Shown piece by piece: positions 11,682-22,720 of a stretch of DNA of 64,000 nucleotides (positions are counted from its first letter, which is position 1; each line of letters opens with the position of its first letter). The notes beneath the pieces were generated by a model. The model searched no databases. It saw nothing but the letters and a program-made list of their open reading frames with translations, and was not told the origin of the DNA. Origin of the DNA: Saccharomyces mikatae IFO 1815. Its lineage: Eukaryota > Ascomycota > Saccharomycetes > Saccharomycetales > Saccharomycetaceae. The stretch is taken from NCBI RefSeq assembly GCF_947241705.1, contig NC_079259.1, positions 186,001 through 250,000 on the forward strand. Reading direction: 5' to 3'. The translations under genes were made by a program, and so were the position numbers.

Positions 11682-12470
11682 TGCGGATTTATATGTTGGG
11701 GTATAGTGTTATTGCTATTATTATAATGGGTTCTTTCTTTTAAGAGAAAGAAATTGATTTTTTTTTGAATTTTGATTAACGAGAAGAAAAAAAAACGGTA
11801 TTTTTTTTAGTTTCTAGTTGAAGCTTTTTAAAATTGATTGCTATTAGTAACAGATTCGGATCTTAAACGATGAGTTTACCAGATAGAACTTGTGAATATT
11901 ATATTTCAAGATAAATCTGAAAATGGAAAAAACTTCTTATAATACAGCAGTTCTTGTTTTTTCTTGAAAGTCGATCGGAAAATTAGCTCGAAAAACCTAT
12001 GCAGTAAAGCAAATATAAACAAATGATTAACTTTGGAGAGCTATATATTCGTTTATATCGATCCTTTTCAAAATTTGAGTGAAAAAAATGAAAGGAATAA
12101 TATGGAAGATAAAACAAACAAAGAGAGTCGATCAGAACAACACAGAAATGACTTCAGTTAATGAAAGAATCGGATGTTCTTATGTTACCTCCGTGAGAGC
12201 AATTAATGATCTTGCCTTACTCAAAAGTTTGACCCAAAGTTGTCACCAAATGGTGTTGCACTCTTCTTGTTTGTCCACTTGTTGCCACTGAACAAACTAA
12301 GGAGAATCGACGGTCGAAATGAAAAAAAAAAATGTCTAAAAACCTATAGTCGTCTTTAGTGAGAAAATATAAATGCGGGTAACTAATTATCCGATTACCG
12401 CTGTGGTGTTCCCTATATGTATGCATACATATATATACAGTGTGTTTGAAATATGGGCTTCTGCTTTGCG
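11682..12470. promoter_or_regulatory. RPO21 upstream region with Abf1-like and Reb1 sites
   Basis: This 789-bp spacer lies between the SCM3 stop and the RPO21 start. At 12350-12362, TCGTCTTTAGTGA is the reverse of TCACTAAAGACGA, one base short of the full Abf1 consensus. At 12376-12382, CGGGTAA is a Reb1 core in the context GCGGGTAAC. They are 13 bp apart, about 670-700 bp upstream of RPO21 and only 90-120 bp past the SCM3 stop. They may therefore serve the RPO21 promoter, act as a transcription roadblock behind SCM3, or both. Long A/T runs near 11750-11815 lie close to the RPO21 start. The plus-strand frame at 12088-12291 shows no sign of being real. Confidence 0.5.
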
Positions 12471-13142
12471 CTAACCTCGTAATATTCTCTTTGAGAGCTT
12501 GGCTTCGTACTTCTTTAAATCCGCGTCTATCACTTTCTCGTCTTCCTCATCTTCGCTGTCATTATCAACATTAACCTCAGAATTGCTTTCTTCGCTATCA
12601 TCAGCCCATATAGTATATTCGCTATTCTTATCTCCTTCTTCCTCGTCACTGATGTCGATGATGTCTCTGAGCACACTTGTGTATCTTGTTTTATTATCTT
12701 TAGTGATGTTGCTGGCTGTCAGTTTCTTGATATGTCCGTTATCCTCAACTATTTCACCTGTTTTAAGGTCTACGACGTCCCCCTGATCTTCAATAGACTC
12801 ATACTTACTTATGATATTGGACCAGACTTTCTTCATGTTTTCATCTGCTCGTTTGTGGCGCTCCATGACTTCATCGTCAGTTAGCTTTGGGATGACTTGG
12901 TTCTCTTTGGACATTATATATACGTGGCCGCCTCTTTCAGCGATTGATCGCGATTTTTCATTGCTGTTTTTCTTCTTTGACTTTTTGATAATGGGGGTAT
13001 ACACTTGGGGGATAGAGGTGTAATCTTGACGCTTTCGTATTTTGGTCTCTTTCTTTTTGCCTGATTCTTTCAATAATCCTTTTAAGGCGCCATGGAGATT
13101 CTTCAGATTTCTTTTTTTGGAGACCTTCTTGCTCGTTTTCAT
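12471..13142 (-). CDS. SCM3: SCM3, centromeric histone Cse4 chaperone (HJURP family)
   Basis: A 223-residue, highly charged nuclear protein that loads Cse4/CENP-A with H4 at the centromere. The conserved Scm3/HJURP helix is clear at residues 88-117 (DDEVMERHKRADENMKKVW), the part known to bind Cse4-H4. The first 65 residues are strongly basic (KKSKKKNS, KKRNLKN), fitting DNA binding and nuclear import. The C-terminal third is acidic (DISDEEEGDK, DNDSEDEEDEK). Length and ATG (13142-13140) agree with S. cerevisiae. A Reb1 core lies about 185 bp upstream. Confidence 0.95.
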   Translation of the reverse strand: MKTSKKVSKKRNLKNLHGALKGLLKESGKKKETKIRKRQDYTSIPQVYTPIIKKSKKKNSNEKSRSIAERGGHVYIMSKENQVIPKLTDDEVMERHKRADENMKKVWSNIISKYESIEDQGDVVDLKTGEIVEDNGHIKKLTASNITKDNKTRYTSVLRDIIDISDEEEGDKNSEYTIWADDSEESNSEVNVDNDSEDEEDEKVIDADLKKYEAKLSKRILRG

Positions 13143-14256
13143 CTTGTTGAAAAATCTGTAATGGAAGCGTGTATATGCTGTTTCTCAGTTCTCATTTACA
13201 TAAGATTCATCCAAGTGGAAGATCTCGGATATTAAAGCTTTTTCTATGGCGGCCCTCAACGTACGTTGATATGCGCATTATATATTAAAAAGCTATAGAG
13301 AGAAAAGATGATGTAAATGACAGCTTTCGGGTAAAAAAGAGTAGGTTGCTTGAGATGATAAGCCTGTTTCCAGCGTGGCAGATCATGACGCTCATATTTA
13401 GTGTTATTAAGAAAAAGCTTGCACAAAAGAGAGCATGTATTCCGATTGACTTTTCTTGAACCAGCCGTTAACATTTTTCGGAACAGAACCTATTAAGTAG
13501 GTTCGAAAATACTGATTAGATTTACTATGTATTACTTTTATTCCTTCTCATTTCAAAGTGTTAGTTTTAAAAAGATGAAATTTACAAAAGAGGGACAAAA
13601 TATAATAAAAGAGAAAGAACTCCAGGAGAGTATTCTTTAACGTTAATGAACAATTCCATATAGATACATATAAAGTTAAAACTGTTTCAAGACAGGAAAC
13701 GCCTAATTTATTTTAGGTACACACGTATATACGTGACATAACTAATCTATTCGATGAAGGGTTGTGCTACCCAAATATGTTCGGATTTCTTACGGTTACC
13801 TCCGTCATTTCATATCTGACATCTTCCCCCCCGAGGGGCATCGAACAGAGAGTTTAATCGGCTCTTCTGTGAAAAAGTATGGAAGATACCATAAAGGGCA
13901 AAAACTATAGAAAAAAACTGCATTTCCCGGCTTGACTCTAATCCGATTACCGACTCAACGGTGACTACCTGCCGTGATCTCTTCCCTTTTGCTCTTCCTC
14001 CTCACCTTAAAACGTGTAACATATACATAGAACAAACATAAACATCTCATCGGTCTCCTTTCAGAAACCGGAAGCCCCTAAACAATAAAACTCCACTAAG
14101 TTTTAATATCACATCTCCCATTCACTTTTCCTTAACACTAGGTTCGCCTGTGAAATCAAAAAACAGATCGGGAAGACCATTCATAGTCTAAAAAATCGCC
14201 CAACGGTGTAACACACACACACATATATATATGAAAATACCTCGAGTACTTTTTGT
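13143..14256. promoter_or_regulatory. SCM3/RGT2 divergent intergenic region
   Basis: A long 1.1-kb divergent spacer. A Reb1 core (CGGGTAA, in TTCGGGTAAAA) sits at 13328-13334, 185 bp from SCM3. A perfect 14-bp palindrome CACGTATATACGTG lies at 13722-13735. AGGGG and CCCCT (stress-response-element cores) occur at about 13834 and 14077 on the RGT2 side. A minus-strand ATG frame of 72 codons at 13474-13256 could be a leader ORF for SCM3. From memory the syntenic S. cerevisiae interval contains a replication origin, but I found no full 11-bp ARS consensus here; the nearest is a 9-base core TTTATGTTT, reverse strand, near 14030. Confidence 0.45.
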
Positions 14257-16560
14257 ATGAACGATAAACAAGACCGCCTGCGACGTAACGAAGAAAATAC
14301 TCATAACGAACCTGGAAACGGGTCTAGTTATCTCCGGGGTGCTGAATGTGCCGAATGTACCGTTAATCATAACATCCCAGACCACAACGCATTTATAGAA
14401 ACTCCGAGTGATACAGAAGTAAAATCCATACTGACGTATAATGATCCTAATGCATACCGAGTCTCTTACGCGGATAATTTACCTACGGGAGATGAAGCAG
14501 TAGAAACCACTTCTATTTTACTATCACAGCCGCTGCCATTACGGTCGAACATAATGTCCGTCTTGGTAGGCATATTCGTTGCTGTGGGAGGGTTTCTGTT
14601 CGGGTATGATACCGGGCTCATCAATAGTATCACGGATATGCCCTATGTTAAAACCTACATTTCACCGAACCATTCATATTTCACGACTAACCAGATAGCC
14701 ATGCTTGTATCATTTCTTTCCCTAGGGACATTCTTTGGCGCGTTGATCGCACCCTATATCTCGGATTCATATGGTAGAAAACCGACAATCATGTTCAGTA
14801 CTGCTGTTATTTTTTCAATAGGAAACTCCTTACAAGTTGCATCCAATGGTTTGGTGCTACTTATCGTTGGAAGAGTGATCTCGGGTATTGGCATTGGGAT
14901 AATTTCCGCTGTCGTGCCATTATATCAGGCCGAAGCAGCACAAAAGAACCTTAGAGGTGCTATAATTTCCAGCTATCAATGGGCCATTACTATTGGACTA
15001 CTTGTGTCCAGTGCAGTATCGCAAGGCACTCACTCCAAAAACAGTCCTTCTTCATATAGAATACCAATTGGCTTACAGTACGTCTGGTCCAGTGTTTTAG
15101 CTGTGGGCATGATATTCCTGCCGGAGAGTCCACGATATTATGTCCTGAAGGATGAGCTTAATAAAGCAGCCAAATCATTATCCTTTTTAAGGGGCCTTCC
15201 GATCGAAGATCCAAGACTTTTAGAAGAGCTGGTAGAAATTAAAGCTACTTACGATTATGAGGCATCGTTTGGTCCTTCAACGCTTATGGACTGTTTTAGG
15301 ACGAGCGAAAATAGGCCCAAACAGGTTTTGCGAATATTCACCGGTATTGCCATACAAGCTTTCCAACAAGCTTCAGGTATAAATTTCATATTCTATTACG
15401 GCGTTAATTTTTTTAACAACACAGGAGTGGACAGCTCTTACCTGGTTTCCTTTATCACCTATGCTGTCAATGTTGCATTCAGTATACCTGGCATGTATTT
15501 AGTAGATCGTATCGGTAGACGACCAGTACTTCTTGCTGGAGGTATCATAATGGCAATAGCCAATTTAGTCATTGCCATTGTTGGTGTTTCCGAAGGAAAA
15601 ACCGTAGTGGCAAGTAAAATTATGATCGCCTTTATCTGTCTCTTTATTGCTGCATTTTCGGCCACATGGGGTGGTGTCGTGTGGGTAGTGTCTGCTGAAC
15701 TATACCCACTTGGTGTCAGATCAAAATGTGCTGCCATATGCGCTGCTGCAAACTGGCTGGTAAATTTCATTTGTGCCTTGATTACACCTTACATCGTTGA
15801 TGTTGGATCACATACGTCTTCAATGGGGCCCAAAATATTTTTTATTTGGGGTAGTTTAAACGTCGCTGCAGTTATTGTTGTTTATTTCGCTGTGTATGAA
15901 ACAAGAGGATTGACATTGGAAGAGATTGACGAGCTATTTAGAAAGGCACCAAATAGTATCATTTCCAGTAAATGGAATGAAAAAATAAGAAAAAGATGCA
16001 TAGCACTTCCAATTTCACAACAGAAAGAGATGAAAACTAATATAAAGAATACTGGAAAATTAGACAACAACAGCTGTCCAATTTTAGAGGATGATAACAA
16101 CAGTCTGTCCAATGTAGACAGATTTTTGCAGGATCTAACACAACCTGAACACGAAATAGTCGTAGCGGATAAGGAGAATGATGGCTTAATTGACAATACA
16201 AATTCATTCCCTTTAACTTCCATGGAGTTTAAACCAGTGGAATGTCCTCCCGTGAACTACGTGGACTTAGGAAATGGCCTAGGCTTAAATACATACAACA
16301 GAGGCCCTCCCTCTATCATTTCCGAGTCTACCGATGAGTTCTACCAGGAAAATGACACTTCTAACTGCAATAATACTGAGGTAAACGGTAGCAATAGTAT
16401 CGATACATATATGGCCCAACTAATCAATAGTCCATCCACCACTAGCAACGATACTGCATTTTCTCAGTCACCCAATAGCCAAACAAAAACATCTTCTAAT
16501 TGGATGAGCGATCGAACTAGCAAACACAGCCAACACACTCTCCCAAGTAACAACCTGTAG
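14257..16560 (+). CDS. RGT2: RGT2, plasma-membrane low-affinity glucose sensor
   Basis: A 767-residue major-facilitator protein of the glucose transporter family that signals rather than transports. Twelve membrane segments run from about residue 98 to 545, with sugar-porter motifs such as [27 protein letters not shown] and [10 protein letters not shown]. The tail of about 220 residues is the sensor hallmark. It carries the block [19 protein letters not shown] near residues 656-674, shared by Rgt2 and Snf3, which casein kinase Yck1/2 and Mth1/Std1 act on to relieve Rgt1 repression of HXT genes. Tail length and this block distinguish it from HXT transporters. The ATG at 14257 gives four residues more than S. 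cerevisiae. Confidence 0.95.
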   Translation: MNDKQDRLRRNEENTHNEPGNGSSYLRGAECAECTVNHNIPDHNAFIETPSDTEVKSILTYNDPNAYRVSYADNLPTGDEAVETTSILLSQPLPLRSNIMSVLVGIFVAVGGFLFGYDTGLINSITDMPYVKTYISPNHSYFTTNQIAMLVSFLSLGTFFGALIAPYISDSYGRKPTIMFSTAVIFSIGNSLQVASNGLVLLIVGRVISGIGIGIISAVVPLYQAEAAQKNLRGAIISSYQWAITIGLLVSSAVSQGTHSKNSPSSYRIPIGLQYVWSSVLAVGMIFLPESPRYYVLKDELNKAAKSLSFLRGLPIEDPRLLEELVEIKATYDYEASFGPSTLMDCFRTSENRPKQVLRIFTGIAIQAFQQASGINFIFYYGVNFFNNTGVDSSYLVSFITYAVNVAFSIPGMYLVDRIGRRPVLLAGGIIMAIANLVIAIVGVSEGKTVVASKIMIAFICLFIAAFSATWGGVVWVVSAELYPLGVRSKCAAICAAANWLVNFICALITPYIVDVGSHTSSMGPKIFFIWGSLNVAAVIVVYFAVYETRGLTLEEIDELFRKAPNSIISSKWNEKIRKRCIALPISQQKEMKTNIKNTGKLDNNSCPILEDDNNSLSNVDRFLQDLTQPEHEIVVADKENDGLIDNTNSFPLTSMEFKPVECPPVNYVDLGNGLGLNTYNRGPPSIISESTDEFYQENDTSNCNNTEVNGSNSIDTYMAQLINSPSTTSNDTAFSQSPNSQTKTSSNWMSDRTSKHSQHTLPSNNL

Positions 16561-17452
16561 CATCTTATGATCCACCGAGATCTTATAAACTGTTCTATAT
16601 ATATTATTCTTGTATATGCACTTTCGGTTTTCTTTTTAGCATTCTAACATGATAGAAAAGGAGAAGAATTATAGAAAATACATATCTCATCGCTGACAGA
16701 TGATAAAAGAGCTCGAATCTCCTTCTATAGTTCATACTACTATAAAATTCATAAGATTGCTGAAATCGCGTTTTCTATTAAGAAGATATAGTATTACCCG
16801 GATTACATATAATTTGATACGAAATTAGATACAGTTTCCAAAACAACCGGGTCCTTGACGCGGCCAGTTGTTGTTCGATCTTGCACCTTCACCTACTCCT
16901 TTCGAATGGTACACACACCCTTACAGGAGATCAGGTATTAACGAATATGGTTAGCTTGTCATCAGTTAACAGTTGATCTCTCTACTCTCCCAATTTATCT
17001 TAATAACTTTGAATTCTTCGGAGGATTTTCTACGCAGACTTAAGCTAAAATAGACTAACGATAAGGTAGTCACTTTGTATGTAACAAGTTTTCATTAGGA
17101 GGGATAAACCGAGGACAATATCGGATAGTACATAATATATTACATCCAGAAAAAATAAGCCCCTATTGAGAAGTGAGATGATTTCCTGAGTATCTTCCTT
17201 TTTTTTTAACCAGTAAAGCAATTTTGGATTCCCTAATAGTGCCTTGTTTATCTATTTGTGGGGAGGAGCCATGCAGTATGGCCCTGATATTTGGAGTGAA
17301 AAATAATAGATGGCATATCTGGTCAGTGGAAGATCTTTTCGGTGAGTCTCCGAATTCTGTGGTTCTTTCTTTTTAGGTAGTAGTTACTAACATTGGTGAA
17401 TTAATGAACATAGATAAAGAAAAAAAGAAATCAAGATTCCGTGAAGAAAATA
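16561..17452. other. RGT2-ARF2 spacer
   Basis: An 892-bp spacer in front of ARF2. It has a Reb1 core TTACCCG (followed by G) at 16794-16800, roughly 650 bp upstream of ARF2. An imperfect inverted repeat follows (AACAACCGG at 842-850 of this kilobase, CCAGTTGTT at 864-872; 8 of 9 pairs). The rest is AT-rich with an A-run just before the ARF2 start. I recognise no gene in it. Confidence 0.5.
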
Positions 17453-17998
17453 ATGGGTCTTTATGCTTCAAAGTTATTCAGTAATCTCTTTGGTAACAAA
17501 GAGATGCGTATTCTTATGGTGGGTCTAGACGGTGCTGGTAAGACCACCGTTTTGTATAAGTTGAAATTGGGTGAAGTCATAACTACCATTCCAACAATTG
17601 GTTTCAACGTCGAAACTGTCCAATATAAGAACATTTCATTCACTGTCTGGGATGTCGGTGGACAAGACAGAATTAGATCTCTATGGAGACATTACTACAG
17701 AAACACCGAAGGTGTTATCTTTGTCATTGACTCTAACGATAGATCGCGTATCGGTGAAGCCAGAGAAGTGATGCAAAGAATGCTGAACGAAGATGAATTG
17801 AGAAATGCTGTCTGGTTGGTTTTTGCTAACAAACAAGATTTGCCAGAAGCTATGTCTGCAGCTGAAATCACGGAAAAATTGGGTTTACATTCCATTAGGA
17901 ATCGTCCATGGTTCATCCAATCCACTTGTGCCACTTCAGGTGAAGGTCTGTACGAAGGTCTGGAATGGTTGAGCAACAACTTGAAGAATCAATCCTGA
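17453..17998 (+). CDS. ARF2: ARF2, ADP-ribosylation factor GTPase
   Basis: A 181-residue small GTPase that recruits COPI and clathrin adaptors to Golgi membranes; in yeast it is redundant with ARF1. All G motifs are present: GLDGAGKTT (residues 23-31), the switch I threonine in [18 protein letters not shown] (residues 66-72), NKQD (126-129) and TCATSGEG. Gly2 after the initiator Met in MGLYASKLF is the N-myristoylation site and decides the start at 17453; the frame is open five codons upstream but that would bury the glycine. Position downstream of RGT2 and the residues [11 protein letters not shown] point to ARF2 rather than ARF1. Confidence 0.97.
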
Positions 17999-18535
17999 TC
18001 TAAGTCTGTATAATAAGCCTAGTCATGCGGACCGCGTGTGTTTTGCTTCTAAATTGTTCTTATTTTTATAATTGTTAGAGATATATACCACTGTATTGTT
18101 GTATAAGATAGGATAATGAAAGTGCAATGAAAATAAATATACTAACAACTTATTATTGAAGGGTTTCTTTTGCTTCAAATAGCGACATGTTGACACTCGG
18201 AATTATGTCACAAAGGAAGACAAGGAAATGAAGCCTGTTTTCCTTTTAAATCCGTACATTTCGTAGTAGAAAATGCACTTCTTGACTTGTTTGGCCGCAT
18301 TAAGGCCAACGAAAATACCAGCTGTATTATGAATTTTCACTTTAGGTAATAGCACCCAAACATTTGTTACATTCTTTTTTTTGGTATTGGTGGTGAAATT
18401 TCATTGAAGATGAGGGTAAATAGAGGAATCAATCAATACCTTATGAAACAAGCGTATATTGAAATTTCATTCGCTTTTCTTGTTCGTGGGTCTGTATAGT
18501 ACATCGAGAACACATAAGTAACAAACGAACAAAAA
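17999..18535 (+). promoter_or_regulatory. RPL35B promoter with two Rap1-like sites
   Basis: AATCCGTACATTT at 18249-18261 and GCACCCAAACATTT at 18352-18365 both resemble the Rap1 consensus ACACCCRTACATTT, in the same orientation, about 290 and 180 bp before the ATG. T-rich sequence follows. Paired Rap1 sites followed by a T-rich stretch are the typical yeast ribosomal-protein promoter layout (Rap1, Fhl1, Ifh1). Bases 17999-18180 are the 3' region of ARF2. Confidence 0.65.
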
Positions 18536-19308
18536 ATGGTATGTAGAGATGAATAGAGGTGAAAAATAGGGTATAATGTGCTATCGGAACAATGCGTATG
18601 CTTCGCTCTCAACGGGATTGATAATTAAGAGGATGAAGAAATTAAAAAAAATGGTGTAGCCCACAATTTACAGGAGAAAGCTTAATAGACATCATCCTGT
18701 AGCTTGGTACAAATGCATCCATGTTTGTTCAGTGTATTTCTAACGTTAAGGGTTTTGCAAATATACGACATACATCTATCGAGAAGCACAAAAAACATGA
18801 AATATTTCTTTTACGAGATAACACAATGCATAGAATGTGCTATCTTAAAGAAAGATCCCAAAAACTTGAAATCGAGTTTATAAAAATAACAAATGATTTT
18901 ACTAACAAGTGACAATGATTTTTCATTTTTCTATTCCTTTATCAATAGGCCGGCGTTAAAGCTTACGAACTAAGAACTAAATCCAAGGAACAATTGGCAT
19001 CCCAATTGGTTGATTTGAAGAAAGAATTGGCTGAATTGAAGGTCCAAAAGTTGTCCAGACCTTCTTTGCCAAAGATCAAGACTGTCAGAAAGAGTATCGC
19101 CTGTGTCTTGACCGTCATCAACGAACAACAAAGAGAAGCCGTCAGACAATTATACAAGGGTAAGAAATACCAACCAAAGGATTTGAGAGCCAAAAAGACC
19201 AGAGCTTTGAGAAGAGCTTTGACCAAATTCGAAGCTTCTCAAGTTACTGAGAAACAAAGAAAGAAGCAAATCGCCTTCCCACAAAGAAAGTACGCTATCA
19301 AGGCTTGA
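18536..19308 (+). CDS. RPL35B: RPL35B, 60S ribosomal protein L35 (uL29), spliced
   Basis: Joined exons 18536-18538 and 18949-19308 encode 120 residues, the exact family length. Exon 1 is only the ATG; the intron starts immediately with GTATGT. Exon 2 begins GCC GGC GTT AAA GCT, giving MAGVKAYELRTKSKEQLA, the known N-terminus. The protein is a small basic uL29 homologue near the exit of the 60S peptide tunnel, where it contacts targeting and modifying factors. Codon use is strongly biased to preferred yeast codons (AGA, AAG, TTG, GTC), as expected for high expression. It converges with RDI1. Confidence 0.97.
18539..18948 (+). other. RPL35B intron
   Basis: A 410-bp spliceosomal intron. The 5' site is GTATGT at 18539-18544, the branch point is a perfect TACTAAC at 18900-18906, and the 3' site is AATAG ending at 18948. 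Length is close to that of the S. cerevisiae RPL35B intron. A 63-codon frame inside it (18721-18912) has no gene-like features, and I see no snoRNA boxes. Confidence 0.93.
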
Positions 19309-19623
19309 TTCTTTTGTTAAATTATCATTTTAATATTTGATTTTTTGGATATAGTTTAATTTTGTATTTTTTAAGAATACCAAACGGCAATTTATTTTAT
19401 TAATGATCTAGTAGCTGAATCAGTATACTACATCAAGTATTTATTTTTTCACGTGCGTAGTTCAACCTAATGAACTGGTTCTTCAAAACCCTACCCCTAT
19501 AATCTGATTCGGATTAACGAAAAAAAGTTTGCCGGAGTACGAAACCATATTCTTCTATATATAGATATAGGTATGCTTTTTGTTTATACAGGCCTTGTCT
19601 ATATTGTTCGTTCCAATAATTCA
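19309..19623. other. RPL35B/RDI1 convergent 3' region
   Basis: A 315-bp convergent spacer of AT-rich 3' untranslated sequence with TATATA-type elements near 19555-19570. A perfect CACGTG lies at 19450-19455, unusual in a convergent spacer, where a promoter element for Cbf1 or Pho4 would not be expected; it may be chance. Confidence 0.5.
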
Positions 19624-20229
19624 TTATTTTTTGACAATCTCGACCCCCCAATTCAAAGTCAAGTGGTTAGTTTTATCGTCATCAATAAATTTCGATACGG
19701 CACTGTAGTTACCTCTTGCCAAGAAGCCACTAGGAGCTTCACTTTCCGGTAGCTCAACCTCATAAAATGGTTTGGTCCTAGTGTTAGGGGCATATGATCC
19801 CAAATGATCATCTATCTTGTCAACGGCAATACCCGCCTTCTTGATATATTGAACATATCGTAACCCAGTGATAATTTCATGTTGAACTTTGAAAACAATT
19901 TTCAACTTGTAAATGGAGTTCTCTTTAATTTTGTACCTCTTAGATGCCAGTTCCTTGATTGTCTTTTCGTTCGTAAGATCAAATGTAATGGGATTTGGTT
20001 CTGTATTCACCAATAGTTGAATTTTTTGAACAACAACTTTTCTTTTGTCACCAGGAAATTCCAGCGGTAAGACGTCAGAACTTAAACCCAAAGACTCTTT
20101 CCATTTTGCCAAGGACTCGTCTTCAGCATCCAAGTTCTTGTATTCATCTACAGTTTTCTTAGCTGAAACTTTGTATTGATCGTTGTTTCTATCTTCGAAT
20201 TGACTGAAATCAGGAGTTTCTTCGGCCAT
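19624..20229 (-). CDS. RDI1: RDI1, Rho GDP-dissociation inhibitor
   Basis: A 201-residue RhoGDI that extracts prenylated Cdc42, Rho1 and Rho4 from membranes into the cytosol. It has a flexible N-terminal arm (KYKxSAKKTVDEY-like segment near residue 20, LDAEDESLAKWKESLG) that contacts the GTPase switch regions. An immunoglobulin-like beta sandwich follows that holds the lipid (FKVQHEIITGLRYVQ, GSYAPNT, EAPSGFLARGNYSA, LNWGVEI). The ATG at 20229-20227 (MAEETPDFSQFED) is the known start; the frame is open six codons further up. One residue shorter than S. cerevisiae, in the N-terminal arm. Confidence 0.96.
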   Translation of the reverse strand: MAEETPDFSQFEDRNNDQYKVSAKKTVDEYKNLDAEDESLAKWKESLGLSSDVLPLEFPGDKRKVVVQKIQLLVNTEPNPITFDLTNEKTIKELASKRYKIKENSIYKLKIVFKVQHEIITGLRYVQYIKKAGIAVDKIDDHLGSYAPNTRTKPFYEVELPESEAPSGFLARGNYSAVSKFIDDDKTNHLTLNWGVEIVKK

Positions 20230-20600
20230 CGTCCAATTTTTTTTCACTTAGGAATTTCAAAACTCAAGTTGTTCGTATGGAGAAAAGAAAATCGAAACAC
20301 TCCAAGCAGCTTAAAAGAGTGAAAGTCATGTGTGAGTCAATCTTTATATTATTTCCCTGATCTATCGCGAAAATTAAACGATCGCGTTAGAGAAACGTTT
20401 CACCCGGAGTAATGATCAGAATGATTAAAGCGTTGAGAAAAAAAAGGCCTCGTTATGATTGATAAACTTCACGTATATTAAAAGGTATTTTAGAATAAAA
20501 GAACTCACAGTAGTTTCGGCTTGGTGTATTATTAACTGTAATAATGGTAAAAGATAAAGCGAATATATATATCTATATAGATGCATATATGTATACATAC
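20230..20600. promoter_or_regulatory. RDI1 promoter / PPH21 3' region
   Basis: A 371-bp spacer. TGAGTCA at 20333-20339 is an exact Gcn4 core about 105 bp upstream of the RDI1 ATG. The PPH21 side (20560-20600) is a run of alternating AT with a palindrome ATCTATATAGAT and TATACATA, typical yeast 3'-end efficiency elements. No gene is seen. Confidence 0.45.
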
Positions 20601-21710
20601 TCATAAAAAGTAATCAGGTGTCTTCCGGCTGACGCTAGGTTCGCCAGGTCTTACGGATGGATCGTATTGTAAGAACTGTCTATTATGATTCTCATCCACT
20701 TCCATTATCGCTGCTTGATTACCACATCTATAGCAGTAATTTGGTGCACTGAAGATAGTAACAACGTTTTGTTGGTGAGACCAGGCGTAACCTTCCATAA
20801 CCAACTGGTGTGCTCTTGCTATTAGTGATAAATCGTTAGTATGATTGAACTGCTCACTTACATCTTGTCCAAAAGTGAAGCCTGCACCTCTGGGACTTAT
20901 TCCCCATCCCCCTCTATCATCAGGATCGGACCACAGAAGATCACACATGGGCCCTTCATGAGGTACTTCCTGTATTCTGTTCAACTCTCTGACCTGATCT
21001 ATGGTCTCTATCATGGGAGAAAGACCCCCATGAAGACAGAAAATTTTGTTATCTACTAGGGCTGTGATAGGGAAATAATCAAATAGATCAGTGAACATTT
21101 TCCATACATTTGCACTACCATACTTCCTTAGGCATTCGTCATAAAACCCGTATACTTGAGTGATCTGTCTCGACTCGTGATTACCCCTCAGTATAGTAAT
21201 TCTATGTGGGTATCTGACTTTCATGGCAACCAGATACGAAACTGTCTCAACGGAATAATATCCTCTATCCACATAATCGCCCATGAAAAGGTAATTGGTG
21301 TCGGGGCAGGGACCGCCAATCTTGAAAAGCTCTAACAAATCGTGAAACTGGCCATGAACGTCCCCACATATAGTTACAGGAACATTGATTGGCTTGACAT
21401 TCTCCTCGAACTGCAATACATCCACTGCCATCTTACATAAACGAGCTACGTCGTCTTCTGACAATGGCTCGCATTTTCCCAAATGCTCAATCCATTGGTC
21501 AAGTTGGTTTATACTTGTATTGGTCAACTTCAGCGGTTTGGAAGATTTATTGTCTGCTATGCCTGAGGAACCCGGTTTTAAATCCTCAATCGAGAACTCT
21601 TCTCCGTCATTGTCTGTTAAATTATTGTTAACATCCATATCTTCAGATACTGTGGGAGTCAACTGTTCGGTTACAGCATCTTGCATAGGTACATCTAAAT
21701 CTGTATCCAT
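20601..21710 (-). CDS. PPH21: PPH21, catalytic subunit of protein phosphatase 2A
   Basis: A 369-residue PP2A catalytic subunit, a serine/threonine phosphatase that works with Tpd3 and Cdc55 or Rts1 in mitosis and nutrient signalling. All metallophosphatase motifs are intact: GDVHG (residues 116-120), GDYVDRG (144-150) and GNHE (176-179). The C-terminus TPDYFL carries the conserved tyrosine and carboxyl-methylated leucine. An acidic, Ser/Thr-rich N-terminal extension of about 65 residues is typical of yeast PP2A and is the only part that differs much from S. cerevisiae. The ATG at 21710-21708 ([11 protein letters not shown]) is the known start; further upstream the frame begins only with GTG. 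PPH22 is its paralogue elsewhere. Confidence 0.96.
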   Translation of the reverse strand: MDTDLDVPMQDAVTEQLTPTVSEDMDVNNNLTDNDGEEFSIEDLKPGSSGIADNKSSKPLKLTNTSINQLDQWIEHLGKCEPLSEDDVARLCKMAVDVLQFEENVKPINVPVTICGDVHGQFHDLLELFKIGGPCPDTNYLFMGDYVDRGYYSVETVSYLVAMKVRYPHRITILRGNHESRQITQVYGFYDECLRKYGSANVWKMFTDLFDYFPITALVDNKIFCLHGGLSPMIETIDQVRELNRIQEVPHEGPMCDLLWSDPDDRGGWGISPRGAGFTFGQDVSEQFNHTNDLSLIARAHQLVMEGYAWSHQQNVVTIFSAPNYCYRCGNQAAIMEVDENHNRQFLQYDPSVRPGEPSVSRKTPDYFL

Positions 21711-22642
21711 TTTCTTTTGTTTATTTGTTTTATGCAATGGTTTATATCTTTCTTCCACTATTTGTTGAATAGGGGCAAATTAATTCGTTTTCGGTTTTCC
21801 CTGTTTCTCAAAATATATAATTTCCAAAATCAACAGTTTTAGAGTTGAAATATAGCCTTGTACAAAATTCAAAGCTTATGGCACGGTTATTTTAGTATTG
21901 GTCAAGTAACGAAAACTAGGGGAAGATGACTCCGAAAGAGCAGTTCAACTGGCAAAGTATGGAGGACTAGAAAGTGTTCGTTTAATACGGGCCCACGGGG
22001 ATGATTCGATACACACTACAAGAAATTGAAGATGTGTATGTCAAAATAGATAATAGTGCAACTTTTGATTTTGTAATTATCCTCCTTTATTGTAAACAGT
22101 GCGTCGAAAAGAACCTGTAACTAAAAAACTGCTGATAGAAGAATATGAAACTAAGGTAATCCAAAAATTTATCTTTAGAGTTTAGTGGTAGTCAATTAAA
22201 ACAACCGAGAATCTTTAAAGCACGATACTAGATCCATTATCAGTCCCCCCACTCTCATATTTCATTTTTCGTTTATTTTTTTCACTTTTGATTTCATCCT
22301 TAAAACCCGCCTTCCTCGTCGCTTAATACGTTGGCGAAACTTTGAAACCAAAATAAAGGGTAATGGTGCTTAACATATCATGATGATTGAGTAACTACAG
22401 CGACGACAAAAGAAATTGGTATCAAGCACTAAAAAGTTCCTTTTCATTTTATTAATGATATTTTATTAGAGAATAAATTATGTAATACTTAATTAGATAT
22501 AAAATAGATCTCCGACTAAAATATTCGTAATAAAATTATATTTTTGAGAGGATTACGGTCCAATCAGGGATTGTATAGGAGAAATTATCATGCGAAAATC
22601 AATTATAATTGATCTGAACTAAAAGATTTACCCCCAACCCGC
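21711..22642. other. PPH21 promoter / RPL41B 3' region
   Basis: A 932-bp AT-rich spacer between PPH21 and the RPL41B stop, both on the minus strand. I see no open frame of note, no tRNA and no LTR, and no confident factor site; a C-run (22245-22250) and scattered A/T tracts are the only landmarks. Confidence 0.5.
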
Positions 22643-22720
22643 TTATTTGGATCTGGCTCTCACCTTCCGTCTCTTTCTCTTAAGTCTTCTAGTTCTCTTC
22701 TTTCTCCACTTAGCTCTCAT
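22643..22720 (-). CDS. RPL41B: RPL41B, 60S ribosomal protein L41 (eL41), 25 residues
   Basis: A 25-codon gene: ATG at 22720-22718, TAA at 22645-22643. The product, [20 protein letters not shown] followed by RARSK, is the tiny, almost wholly basic ribosomal protein eL41, one of the shortest known genes, which sits at the bridge between the 60S and 40S subunits. It is identical to the S. cerevisiae product as I recall it. The upstream region carries paired Rap1 sites and a Reb1 site, which supports expression as a ribosomal protein gene. Confidence 0.97.

Noticed and set aside
12088-12291. 68-codon plus-strand frame in the RPO21 upstream region
   Set aside because: Lys-rich start from an A run, no homologue known to me, and opposite to both flanking genes.
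18721-18912. 63-codon frame inside the RPL35B intron
   Set aside because: It overlaps the branch point, is low in complexity and Lys/Ile-rich as expected for AT-rich intron sequence, and intron excision would remove it.
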